This document shows, in pieces, positions 12,894 to 22,200 of a stretch of 33,509 nucleotides of DNA. Position 1 is the first letter of the stretch; each line of letters begins with the position of its first letter. The notes beneath the pieces were generated by a model, which was given only the letters and a program-made list of their open reading frames with translations, was not told the DNA's origin and searched no databases. The DNA is from Oscillospiraceae bacterium (GTDB lineage: Bacteria > Bacillota > Clostridia > Oscillospirales > CAG-272), in assembly GCA_015063765.1 (NCBI GenBank), contig SVTN01000004.1, positions 1 through 33,509 of the forward strand, read 5' to 3'. Made by a program: the position numbers and the translations under genes.

Positions 12894-15809
12894 TCAGATC
12901 TCAAACTCACGCTTTTCATAGGATGCAGTGCCGATGAGAGCCGCCGTTTGCTGGGGCTGCTCGGGCAGTACCGCACCGAGAACCTCAAACGCCGCATCCT
13001 CATCGCCTGCAAGGATGAAGGTTCCGAGAGCACTTGCGCCAAAGACGAGGAATCCGTCCTCTACAGAGGCAAGCTCAATTTCGGTCAACTCTTCTCCCTC
13101 TACCTTGTAAAGCTTGAAGGTTTCAGCAGACATTTGCGCAGCCGACTTGTTCAAAGCGATCTTAATGGTAAGACCGCCGGGAAGCGCGATCTCGCTGCCC
13201 GCAATGTCTACAACAGAAGAAATGGTCACGACCTGCAGAGGAATGTAACCTCTCTTGTAGTCGAGCTCCTTATAATCGGCAACCTTGCCGAATTCTGCCT
13301 CTACGCGGCTACCCGCATAGAAGGTAAAGCTACCGCCGCTGATCAAAACGTTACCCGTCTTTTCCATAACGGCAGAGGTGGTATACGCCTCTACTCTACG
13401 ACCGCAATCCAGGCAGGTACCCTCCAAGATACCCGATCTGTCAGCCGTTGCAGAGCGGACGACGCTTGCGTGGGTCAAATCGATAATGTGGTCACCCGAT
13501 GCAGGCGCAACGACAGCGGAGCATCTTGCGCAGGACTGACCCAAGCCGCAGGTTGCGGCAGTTTTCACTACAGAATGTCCGAGCGCATACTTTCCAATGT
13601 AGCCGCATTCAACACAGACGCTGGGGTTAATGCAGTCAGACACAGGAACCTTATCGTTTCCGGGTGCATGACGGTCATAGATATGCTCGCCTGTTGCGGG
13701 AGCACCTTCAATACCGCAGTCCAAGCAAACCTGTGGGCTTCCGCAGGTTGCGGGATCGCCCCAAGTATGTCCCTTTGCTTTTCTGATCACCTTTCTGCAA
13801 TCCAAGCAGTACTGCGTTCTCGTACAGGTTGCGGGAAGGCCGTATCTGTGACGCTTGGTAGGAGCAACCTCACGGTCGCACTTCTCACACTTGATACCCT
13901 CGCGGCAAGCAAAGTCGATTTCGGGAAGCTCGTGTTCCACATCGTGTGCATGCTCGTCGCCGCAGGCTGCGCAGGTATATTCAAGGCAGGGTCTTTCGGG
14001 ATCCGCGACCGAGCCTTCACCCTCAGCGGGACGCGTATGGGCTACGCCTGGCGTCGGAGGAACCGTTTCGCCACAAGTCTGGCACAGCTGCTCACCGCAC
14101 GCCTTTGCAAAGTCGATCTTATGATCCATCGTGTGCAGGACCAGCTCACCGCAGTATTCGCAGTTATAATCCATGCAAGCATAGATCGCTTGGCTGTGCT
14201 TTGCGGGATCCTCGGGGATCTCAGCATTCTCTTCGAGAAGCAGATTACAGATGGAGCAAAGCTTATCGCCGACACCGGTTGCCGAGCAGGTCGGTGCTTT
14301 GTCGGCATACGCCTTATAAGCAGGCTTTACACCGTGGTCGCAGTTGATAACGCCAAGGTCGGTTTCAAACCATTCCACATACTTTTCAGCGCCGTCGGCT
14401 TGGCCGTCGATCCAACCGTTGAGAGCAGTCAAAAGATCGGTCGGGGCGTCCGCTTTGGCAGTAAAGGTGTACGGAAGGGTTGCTTCATACCAACCTCTAC
14501 CTCCACAGTACTCACAGCTTCTGTCATTGTTGGGGTGTCTTGCACCGCCGGTAATAGGGCAGTCAAATCTACCTGTACCGCCGGCAACCGAGCCAAGCAC
14601 ATAGGTGGTCACGTCGCCCTCGGTCTTCGCCTCGAACGCATACACATGCACAGTAGTGCCCGTAGCAACGTGAATATGCGGCTTTCCGAGTGCATCTGCG
14701 CTCGTGCCGTCCAGCTGAGGATCGCGCAGGGCATACGAATCCTTGACCGTGCCCAAATTATTACCGGCAAGCAAGCCGGCAACACCGGTCTTTGTCGCCA
14801 TGGTTGCCGCGGAGGAGCAGTTTTCTACCGTCGCATTCACACCAACGTATCCGGCGATACCGCCGAGGAAGTCGCCGTCATGAAACTCCGTTGCGTTTTT
14901 GCTGATCAGGGATGCGGAGGAATAGCAGTTCTTCACCGTGGCATTGTTGTCAAGCTTTGCAACGATACCGCCAAGGTAAGCCGCCGCCGTATGCGTATAT
15001 GTACCGCCCGCAACACAGTTGCTGATCTCGGTGTTGTCCGTAGCATAGCCGACAATACCTGCCGCGCTGCCTCGGGTCGCATTGATCATAACATTGACCT
15101 TACAGCGGTCGATCACGCTGTTGTGCGCAGAGCCGAGAAGTCCGCCCGCCGCAGTAAAGCCGGTCGAAAAGCCGGACATCTGGTAAGAAGCAGTTTCGCC
15201 AATCACAGCGCAGTTCGTTACCGTCGCGCCGGTCGCCGCGGAAGCAAGCACGCCGAAATAAGGACCTGCAACGCCCTGTACGCTCTTTACGCCAAGGGTC
15301 AGATTCTTAACCGTAGCACCGTTGCCGAGCAAAGCAAAGAAGCCGAGGTTTTGCGTATTCGCACCGGAGGAAACGTAGGTGCCGCCCTCCGTGTAATATC
15401 TATCAGTAAAGATGAGCCCCGAGATCGCCTTTCCGTTACCGTCAAAGGTACCGAGGAAGGGAACGGCGTCCGCCATGCTTCCGTTGTAAACACCACCGAT
15501 CGGGTTGAAGTTCGTGTTGTTCGCATTCTCCAGCACCTCAAGCACGATGCCCGTATCGCTGTCAATGCTGCTATCCAGCTTAAAGGTAATGCCCTGCGTC
15601 ACGCCGCCCTTGCTGACGTAAGCAGAAAACGCCTTCAGCTCGGTAGCATCCGCGATGGTGACGGTATCCCCTGCCACAGGCGTTTTGGTGCCCGCAGCAA
15701 CATCCGTCATCGTTATGGCTTCCTCAGCGCCTACACCAAAGACAAAGACGCAGGTGAGGAGCATCGCGACTGCCAGAAGCAAGCTCAAAAATAAAAGCTT
15801 CTTTTTCAT
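12894..15809 (-). CDS. Large secreted protein with GLUG-like and CxxC repeats
   Basis: This 971-residue protein has an N-terminal signal peptide (MKKKLLFLSLLLAVAMLL, cleavage near VGAEE). Residues about 70-380 carry GLUG-type repeats (GIVGYATDNTEISNCVA, LGGIVAKLDNNATVKNCYS, LGGIAGYVGVNATVENCSS), which predict a beta-helix. Next, about 400 residues hold at least 11 CxxC pairs, most preceded by another Cys (CTRTQYCLDC, CGSPQVCLDC, CINPSVCVEC), alternating with GH motifs. They resemble small zinc ribbons. The C-terminal 150 residues are beta-rich. No anchor is seen. Function is unknown; surface binding is a guess. The ATG at 15809 has AGGAG 7 bases upstream; the ORF-track start at 15884 is not used. 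Own promoter and terminator. Confidence 0.8.
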   Translation of the reverse strand: MKKKLLFLSLLLAVAMLLTCVFVFGVGAEEAITMTDVAAGTKTPVAGDTVTIADATELKAFSAYVSKGGVTQGITFKLDSSIDSDTGIVLEVLENANNTNFNPIGGVYNGSMADAVPFLGTFDGNGKAISGLIFTDRYYTEGGTYVSSGANTQNLGFFALLGNGATVKNLTLGVKSVQGVAGPYFGVLASAATGATVTNCAVIGETASYQMSGFSTGFTAAGGLLGSAHNSVIDRCKVNVMINATRGSAAGIVGYATDNTEISNCVAGGTYTHTAAAYLGGIVAKLDNNATVKNCYSSASLISKNATEFHDGDFLGGIAGYVGVNATVENCSSAATMATKTGVAGLLAGNNLGTVKDSYALRDPQLDGTSADALGKPHIHVATGTTVHVYAFEAKTEGDVTTYVLGSVAGGTGRFDCPITGGARHPNNDRSCEYCGGRGWYEATLPYTFTAKADAPTDLLTALNGWIDGQADGAEKYVEWFETDLGVINCDHGVKPAYKAYADKAPTCSATGVGDKLCSICNLLLEENAEIPEDPAKHSQAIYACMDYNCEYCGELVLHTMDHKIDFAKACGEQLCQTCGETVPPTPGVAHTRPAEGEGSVADPERPCLEYTCAACGDEHAHDVEHELPEIDFACREGIKCEKCDREVAPTKRHRYGLPATCTRTQYCLDCRKVIRKAKGHTWGDPATCGSPQVCLDCGIEGAPATGEHIYDRHAPGNDKVPVSDCINPSVCVECGYIGKYALGHSVVKTAATCGLGQSCARCSAVVAPASGDHIIDLTHASVVRSATADRSGILEGTCLDCGRRVEAYTTSAVMEKTGNVLISGGSFTFYAGSRVEAEFGKVADYKELDYKRGYIPLQVVTISSVVDIAGSEIALPGGLTIKIALNKSAAQMSAETFKLYKVEGEELTEIELASVEDGFLVFGASALGTFILAGDEDAAFEVLGAVLPEQPQQTAALIGTASYEKREFEI

Positions 15810-15841
15810 GATGGTTCTCCTGTTTCTCATTTTGTTAACTT

Positions 15842-15859
15842 CCCCCGATAAAATGGGGG
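15842..15859 (-). other. Leader stem-loop before the CxxC-repeat gene
   Basis: CCCCC ATTTTATC GGGGG forms a 5-bp GC stem with an 8-base loop about 9 bases from the predicted transcript 5' end. It resembles the leader hairpins at 4405 and 10023. Confidence 0.45.
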
Positions 15860-15874
15860 CATCTTCCTGAATAC

Positions 15875-15903
15875 ATTGTACCACAACTCGCCTCGTTTGT
15901 CAA
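15875..15903 (-). promoter_or_regulatory. Sigma-A promoter for the CxxC-repeat gene (minus strand)
   Basis: Perfect TTGACA (15898-15903), a 17-base spacer ending TGG, and TACAAT (15875-15880) form one of the strongest promoters in the window. Confidence 0.92.
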
Positions 15904-16109
15904 TAAAGACCAAAAAAATTTCTCAGATTTTATTATTAATGTAACAATTTGTCACTTTGCCGAAAAACCGCCTTTCTTTTTGTCGGTTTTCACGAAGCAC
16001 GGCATCGCCCCCAAATTCTGCGCGGATACTTTTTTCTTTTTTTCATCCTTTTTTGGTCACGCTTCTCCCAAAAAAGGAAAAAAGTTCACATATTTTTTTC
16101 CAAAACATA

Positions 16110-16138
16110 TTTACAAACAACAAAGAATGTGCTACAAT
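16110..16138 (+). promoter_or_regulatory. Sigma-A promoter for the S24 repressor gene
   Basis: TTTACA (16110-16115), a 17-base spacer ending TGC, and TACAAT (16133-16138) precede an 87-base leader. An imperfect inverted repeat ACAGctCTGT lies at 16163-16172 in the early transcribed region and could be an operator. Confidence 0.82.
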
Positions 16139-16225
16139 AGCATCAAGAAACGGATGCGCGGTACAGCTCTGTTTCCGCCCGAGCCGCGCGTTAAAAAAAT
16201 ATTTACATTTTGAAAAGGAGAAAAA

Positions 16226-16975
16226 ATGGAATCCTTTGCCAAAAAACTGAAGGAACTCAAAAACCGCCGCGGTCTTACCGCAGGTGAGCTCAGTGAAAGA
16301 AGCGGTGTTCCGCTCGGCACTCTCAACAAGCTTTTGACAGGTGTGATCGAGGAGCCCAAGCTCTCCACCGCCAAGGCACTCGCTTCCGCACTTGGCACGA
16401 CGCTCGCCTCTATGATGGGCGAGGCAGCCGACATTCCCGCCGCGGAGGATGAGCGCAAGCTGCTCCACGACTACCGTGCCGCCGACGGTTACGGCAAGGC
16501 GCTCGTCCGCAAGGTCGCGGAAATGGAAAGCGGCCGCACAGCAGACGGCAGCGAAGCGCAGGACGACCGCGCCCTTCGCGCACAGGGCAACGATGAGAGT
16601 GCTGTGATCACTCTTCCCCTCTACTATTCTCCCGTTTCCGCCGGTCCGGGTGCAATTCTCGGCGGCGGCGAGCACGAAAGCATTGAGGTGCGTGCAAGCT
16701 ACGCCACCGAGCAAGCCGATTTTGCTCTGCGCGTCAGCGGCAACAGCATGGAGCCCCGCTTCAAGAGCGGCGACATCGTGCTGGTCCATCAGCAGGACAC
16801 CGTCCTCTTTGGCGAGCTTGGCATCTTCATCGCCGACGGCGAGGGCTATTTCAAGCGCTTCATGGGCGACAGACTCCACTCGCTTAACCCCGAATATCCC
16901 GACATTCCCCTCCGCCGCTTTGACGACTTCTTCTGTTGCGGCAAGGTGGTCGGTCATATGAAGAAGAAATCCTAA
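16226..16975 (+). CDS. XRE-family regulator with S24 (LexA-like) autoprotease domain
   Basis: This 249-residue repressor has an N-terminal helix-turn-helix of Cro/CI type (residues about 4-62: GLTAGELSERSGVPLGTLNKLL) and a C-terminal S24 peptidase domain. The catalytic serine is Ser174 in VSGNSMEP, the general-base lysine is Lys210 in GYFKRF, and a cleavage-type Ala139-Gly140 lies in PVSAGPG. Self-cleavage on RecA filaments is known for this architecture in phage repressors and LexA-like regulators. The HTH type differs from true LexA (winged helix), so it is better called LexA-like or CI-like. No phage genes flank it. AAAGGAG precedes the ATG. Targets are unknown; autoregulation is possible. 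Confidence 0.9.
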   Translation: MESFAKKLKELKNRRGLTAGELSERSGVPLGTLNKLLTGVIEEPKLSTAKALASALGTTLASMMGEAADIPAAEDERKLLHDYRAADGYGKALVRKVAEMESGRTADGSEAQDDRALRAQGNDESAVITLPLYYSPVSAGPGAILGGGEHESIEVRASYATEQADFALRVSGNSMEPRFKSGDIVLVHQQDTVLFGELGIFIADGEGYFKRFMGDRLHSLNPEYPDIPLRRFDDFFCCGKVVGHMKKKS

Positions 16976-16983
16976 CAAAAACC

Positions 16984-17031
16984 AAAAAACGGTTGCAGGC
17001 TCTGCCCTTCGGGCGTCTGCAACCGTTTTTT
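16984..17031. terminator. Bidirectional intrinsic terminator
   Basis: A 14-bp stem AAAAACGGTTGCAG / CTGCAACCGTTTTT carries an inner GCCC-TTC-GGGC hairpin. T-runs flank it on both strands, so it can end the repressor gene and the minus-strand operon. Confidence 0.92.
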
Positions 17032-17041
17032 CATGTTCAGT

Positions 17042-18010
17042 TCAGTCTTCCTTGGTGGGTATCATGCCAAGCAGGGCGACCCCAAGCGTCAACACGCAGG
17101 TGACGGCAATACCGCCCTCAAGTCCAAAGGCACCGCCGCTCAAAAAGGACGAGCCCTCCACGGGCGAAAGAGAAAGAAGCGACACGGGAAGGGCGTTTCC
17201 GCTGACGGGCGAGCCGAAGACCAACCCGATCCCCACGCTCCACACCGCATGCAGCACCGCCGAGCCGAGCAAATTGCCAAAGCGGATCATATAAAGCGAT
17301 GAGAGCAGACCGAAAAGAAAGAAATTCAAGAAGGCGATGGGTGTTGCCCCCACCCCTGCCCGATGGAAGCAGGCGTAAAGCAGCGACCCAAGCAACACCG
17401 CAAAGCCAAGCGAGCGTCCTCTTGCAAGGGACACCGTCAGATATCCGCGGAAAAGAAGCTCCTCGGCAAAGCCCTCGATGAAAAGTCCGAAAAGAAGCAG
17501 AACGAACAGCAAAGGATCCGTTCTTGTCGGGGTGACGGGCGTTACCGCGCCGAAAAGATGGGCAAACGACGCGGCACCCAAGGCAAGCAAAAGTGCAAGC
17601 ACCGCCCCCAAAAGGGAGGAAAAGGCAGCTCTTTTTTTGCGGATGCCCATGGAAAGATAAGAGCGTTTTTCTATAGAGCGGCAGTAAAACAGCGCCGCGA
17701 CGCCGAGGAAGACGGTTGCAAAAAGGGTGGCAACAAGCACAGCATCCGTGCGGAGCAGGCGCTCTACCGTGTCAAGCAAAGCCCCCTCGTCGGGCAGCTC
17801 GGTCATGGTAGAAAAGCTCGCAAGGTACTCCTTGTCGGTAAAAAGCAACACGAGCGTGACCGGTGTCAAGGCAAAGCTTTGCAGCATTCCCGCGATCATA
17901 AAAACGAGAAGGAAGGCAAAAAAGACCTTGAACAAGGCCACGGGACGCTCTTCGGGAAGCCCCTCTCTTGCCGCCCGCAAAAAGGCGGGCGTTTTTAATT
18001 TTTCAAACAT
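17042..18010 (-). CDS. CPBP-family intramembrane metalloprotease
   Basis: This 322-residue membrane protein has about eight hydrophobic segments and the CPBP (Abi/CAAX-protease-like) signature. The EExxxR motif is FAEELLFRGYL, the FxxxH motif is ACFHRAG, and a third His lies in AVLHAVW. These residues would form the metal site inside the membrane. Bacterial substrates are mostly unknown; roles in membrane protein processing and in bacteriocin self-immunity are described for relatives. GAGGGG lies about 5 bases before the ATG. It is the last gene of the minus-strand operon, 35 bases behind the foldase gene and just before a bidirectional terminator. Confidence 0.9.
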   Translation of the reverse strand: MFEKLKTPAFLRAAREGLPEERPVALFKVFFAFLLVFMIAGMLQSFALTPVTLVLLFTDKEYLASFSTMTELPDEGALLDTVERLLRTDAVLVATLFATVFLGVAALFYCRSIEKRSYLSMGIRKKRAAFSSLLGAVLALLLALGAASFAHLFGAVTPVTPTRTDPLLFVLLLFGLFIEGFAEELLFRGYLTVSLARGRSLGFAVLLGSLLYACFHRAGVGATPIAFLNFFLFGLLSSLYMIRFGNLLGSAVLHAVWSVGIGLVFGSPVSGNALPVSLLSLSPVEGSSFLSGGAFGLEGGIAVTCVLTLGVALLGMIPTKED

Positions 18011-18045
18011 ATTTCCCCTCTTAATTGTAAACAGTTCTTTTCAAA

Positions 18046-19188
18046 TCAGCTGTTTCCAAGCAACTGAACGATGTTGTATTCCTTACAGCTTACCGCACGG
18101 GGAAGGGTGTATTTTTCATCAATTCCCTGCGATTCGATTGCCGCAAGCTCCTCGCGCAAAAGGGTGCGATAGAGATAAATTCCCGCATAGTTCGGCAGGT
18201 TGCCGAAGCTGACATCAACCCACTCCTCATCCAAAAGATAGGGGGTCTTGTCAAGCGCATAGCGCATCACGTAATAGCTGCCGTTATCATCGGCGTTCCG
18301 CACCTTGACCACCTTGCCAACCGTATCGGCTTGGCGGAATGCAGAAAGGATCTCGTCGTTAAAGGATCTTGCATAGCTTTCCCCCGCATAGAGGTAAATG
18401 CCGTGGGGATAGTTGCCCGACGTCACCTTGAAGCTTTCATCGGTATATTCCGCTTCGAGCGCGGTGAACTCCTCCTCCGTCACCCCACTGCCGTCAAAGC
18501 CGAGGGAGCTCTCTAAAGCGGCGATCGCATCTGCGCCCGCCTCATCCTTCAAGTAGATGATGTTATAGCGAGAGTAATAGGTGTTATAAAAGCTCTCAAG
18601 CGCCTCACGGTAGGTGGTGCTGTAGACGACCGAGGGGTCCGAGAAGAGCTGCTTGTAAAGCGCTATATACTTTTGCTCGTAAAGTGCCACCTGCTTCACG
18701 GCACGCGGACCGACGCCGTAGGTCCTTTCGATCGCTTCAAAGGGAATTTCTCCAAAGCTCTCGGTCTTAAACTCTTCTACAAGCGAGTCAAGCGTTTCGT
18801 GATCGGTATCGGACAAGGAATAGCCCTCGCTGTCAAAGAGGGTGGCGGCAACAAAGCGCAGACGGATCTCTTCATCGATCATTTCACGGAAAAGCTGCCC
18901 ATAGCTCTTTCCGCTCGTCGCCTCCACGGCAGCCCACCCTGCGTCGCTGTCCTCGATCATAAGATCACGGTAGCGGACCTGATAGACGTATTTTTGACAG
19001 GAAAACCAATACGAATAGGCATCCTCTCTGAGCACGGCACCGCCAAAGCGGTATACGGCAGGTGACGCGTTCAAGACCATGACAAGACCGACGGTGAGCA
19101 CGGCAAGCGCCAAAAGCAGGGCGACAGCACCGAAAATAAACCGTTTTTTACGGTAGAAGGGTCTTTTTTCCGTTGTTACAGCATTCAT
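18046..19188 (-). CDS. Membrane-anchored PrsA/SurA-like foldase (parvulin-type)
   Basis: This 380-residue protein has one N-terminal membrane helix after a basic stretch (RKKR, then about 20 hydrophobic residues) and an extracytoplasmic part. Residues about 60-190 look like a SurA/PrsA N-terminal helical chaperone domain. From about 210 there is a degenerate parvulin-like region (YNIIYLKD, HGIYLYAGESYARSFNDEI, DNGSYYVMRYALDKTP). No lipobox was found, so it is anchored by the helix. The order pth-mfd-prsA is a common Firmicutes arrangement and supports the call. Peptidyl-prolyl isomerase activity is uncertain. AAGGA lies about 10 bases before the ATG, 25 bases after mfd. Confidence 0.72.
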   Translation of the reverse strand: MNAVTTEKRPFYRKKRFIFGAVALLLALAVLTVGLVMVLNASPAVYRFGGAVLREDAYSYWFSCQKYVYQVRYRDLMIEDSDAGWAAVEATSGKSYGQLFREMIDEEIRLRFVAATLFDSEGYSLSDTDHETLDSLVEEFKTESFGEIPFEAIERTYGVGPRAVKQVALYEQKYIALYKQLFSDPSVVYSTTYREALESFYNTYYSRYNIIYLKDEAGADAIAALESSLGFDGSGVTEEEFTALEAEYTDESFKVTSGNYPHGIYLYAGESYARSFNDEILSAFRQADTVGKVVKVRNADDNGSYYVMRYALDKTPYLLDEEWVDVSFGNLPNYAGIYLYRTLLREELAAIESQGIDEKYTLPRAVSCKEYNIVQLLGNS

Positions 19189-19213
19189 CTTTTTTATCCT
19201 TTAAGCATGAAAT

Positions 19214-22200
19214 TCAAGCGTTTTTTGCGGCAAGGTACTCCGAAAGGATCTTGTACGCCGCATAAACGCCCTCCTCCCCCCGTCCAAGGCGGTAGGTCAC
19301 CACAGGACCGGAGGCGGCGGCAAGGAAGCGTAAGCTCTTATATTTTTCAAAAAGAACGCTCCAGACCGAAAGATCGGGAGATTCGCCAAGAAAACGCAAA
19401 GCGCCGTCCTTTTCGTCAATTTTCGCAATGCGGACGGCGGACGCCATCGCGCGGAGCGCCGCCACGTGAAGCAGACGCAAAACAGCGCGCGGCGGCTCGC
19501 CGTAGCGGTCGCACAGCTCGTCGGTCACGTCCGAAACGTCGGCGGCATCGCGGATAAAGGAGATCTTCTTATACATCTCCATGCGCTCGGCAGAGGTGCG
19601 GATATACCCCTCGGGAATGTGTGCATCCACCGCAAGCTCGATGCGCGACTCAAAGGGTGCTTCGATCACGTCGCCCCGCTCCTCCGAGATCGCCTCGTTG
19701 AGCAGGCGCACGTAGAGGTCGTAGCCGACGGCATCGATATGCCCGTGCTGCTCCGCGCCGAGCAGGTTGCCCGCACCGCGGATCTCAAGGTCGCGCAAGG
19801 CGATCTTAAAGCCTGCCCCGAAGGAGGCGTATTCCCGAATGGCGCGCAAGCGCTTCTCCGCGATCTCCGTGAGGCTTTTGCCGCGGCGGTAGGTGAAGTA
19901 GGCATACGCCTGCCGTCCCGAGCGTCCGACGCGACCTCTGAGCTGATGAAGCTGAGAAAGCCCCATGCGGTCGGCGTCCTCAATGATGAGGGTATTGGCG
20001 TTGGGAAGATCCACGCCCGTTTCCACGATGGTGGTGCAGATGAGAATATCGATCTCGCCGCGCACCAAGGATTGCCAGATGTCCTCCAACTCCTCCTTCG
20101 CCATCTTGCCGTGCGCAAACGCGATGTGCGCATCGGGGAAAGCACGGGAAAGCATGGATCCCGGGCGCTCCATGGTTTCAACGCGGTTGTAGAGATAAAG
20201 CACCTGACCGCCGCGGGCAAGCTCGCGCCTGACCGCCTCCTCTACAACGATGTCGCTGTGCTCCATCACGTAGGTCTGTACAGGCTGGCGGTCGGCAGGT
20301 GCTTCGTCCAGCACCGACATATCACGAATGCCGCTCATCGCCATGTTGAGGGTACGGGGGATGGGGGTCGCGGAAAGGGTAAGGACGTCCACGTCCTTCG
20401 CCATCGCCTTTAATTTTTCCTTCTGTCCCACGCCAAAGCGCTGCTCCTCGTCCACGATGAGCAGTCCGAGGTCGCGGAAGGCAACCCCCTTCGAAAGCAG
20501 GCTGTGGGTGCCGATGATAAGGTCGACGTCGCCTCTCGCCAGGCGGCGCAATATTTTTTCCTGCTCCTTGGGCTTTTTGAGCCTTGAGAGCATCTCAACG
20601 TTGACGGGATACCCGCGCATACGGGAGATGGCGGTCTGGTAGTGCTGCATGGCAAGAATGGTGGTCGGCACGAGAATGGCAACCTGCTTGCCCGAAACGA
20701 TCGCCTTAAAGGCGGCTCTGAGGGCAACCTCGGTCTTGCCGAAGCCCACGTCACCGCAAAGAAGACGGTCCATCGGCACAGGGCGCATCATATCGCCCTC
20801 GATCTCCTCGATCGCCTGCAATTGCGGCTCCGTTTCCTCAAACTCAAAATTCTCGGCAAACTCCCGTTCAAGATCGGTCGCGGGGGGATAAGCAAAGCCT
20901 TCCTTCTTCTGCCTTTCGGCGTAGAGAGCGATCAGCTCCTTTGCCATATCCTTCGCCGCCGCCTTGGCACGGCTCTTCTGTCTTTGCCAATCCGAGCCAC
21001 CCAGACGGGAGATCCGCACCGTGCCCTCCTCGGCACCTGCGCCGATATATTTGGCGATCATTTCAAGGCGCTCGGCAGGCAGAAGCAGGCTGTCCGAGCC
21101 TGCGTAACGAATGGTAATATAATCCCGCGTCACGCCGTCCTGTCGGATCTGCTGCATGCCGTCGAAGATACCGATGCCGTGCACGGCGTGCACCACGTAA
21201 TCTCCCACCGAAAGGTCGGCATAGGAAAGGATCTTTTGTCCCGCAGGACGGGGCGCACGGCGGCGTCCCGCACGCGCACGGCGGCGCTTTGCCCCCTCGT
21301 CGGGAGCGGTCGAAAGCAGGGCAATCTTGGGCACGAGAAGCTCAAAGCCCGAGGGATAACTGCCCCAAGTCACGCCCACGGCGCCGTCGGAAAGGATATC
21401 CCAATCCGCTTCGCTGTCCGAAGGGATGCGTCGAACGGTAAGAGAACGGGATTCGAGAAGCCCCGCAACGGCATCCGCCTCTGCCGCACTCTCGGCAACC
21501 ACAAGCACGCGGTAATAGCCGCTTTGCAGGGTGGCAATGTCCTCGCAAAGGAGATTTTCCTTGCCGAAATAAGAAACGGTACGGCGGGTACGGAAGCCAA
21601 ACAACCCCGCGAGCTTGCCGTTATAGCTGTTGCCGAAGCCGGTCACGTAGACGGGGATATGCTCGGTTAAAAAGTGAGAGAGGTCGCCGAGCGAGCCTGC
21701 AAACGCGGAATATCGCTTGTCAAGCAGACCGTCCTCCACAAGGCGCAAAGCCTCCTCGTGTAAAAGGGTAAGCCGCTTTTCGGTCGCATCGGACGTCATG
21801 CTGTCGCCGAGCACGAAAACGGCGGTTCTCTCCCCACCGAAATACGAAAGCAAGGTGGAAAACTCGGGATACAAAAGGGCGGTATAGCGATCGGCAAAGG
21901 GGATATCCCCATCACCGCCCAAGAGAGAAAGCTCGGTCGTCAAGGCGGAAAGGTTTTCCGCCGTCGCATGCGAGAGAAGCGTCTTGTGTGCCGCCGTCAT
22001 TGCCTCTCGTTTTTCCCCGTCCCAAAGGCTCTCGCGCGCAGGCGTGAGAGAAATGGCGGGAACGGCGGAGGTCACACGCTGGGAAATGGGGTCAAAGTAG
22101 GCAAGCCTGTCGATCTCGTCCCCGAAAAATTCAAGGCGCACGGGATAGGGCTCGCCTGCCGCATAAAGGTCAAAAATGCCCCCTCTGTGCGCAAACTGTC

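Larger units (their letters stand above)
15810..16225. other. Divergent intergenic region (416 bp)
   Basis: This gap holds the minus-strand promoter and leader of the CxxC-repeat gene and the plus-strand promoter and leader of the S24 repressor. Between them I see T-rich, AT-rich sequence and one imperfect hairpin (GAAAAACCG...CGGTTTTC, 15962-15991), but no gene or RNA. Confidence 0.5.

Noticed and set aside
12948-15794. 948-codon plus-strand ORF opposite the CxxC-repeat gene
   Set aside because: It is a codon-bias shadow: no ribosome binding site, no domain, and it lies exactly opposite a convincing secreted protein.
16226-16975. Evidence of a prophage around the S24 repressor
   Set aside because: No integrase, excisionase, capsid or att-like repeat is near; the neighbours are housekeeping genes.
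19466-21670. Two plus-strand ORFs (315 and 342 codons) inside mfd
   Set aside because: They are antisense to a fully conserved mfd and have no recognisable motif.
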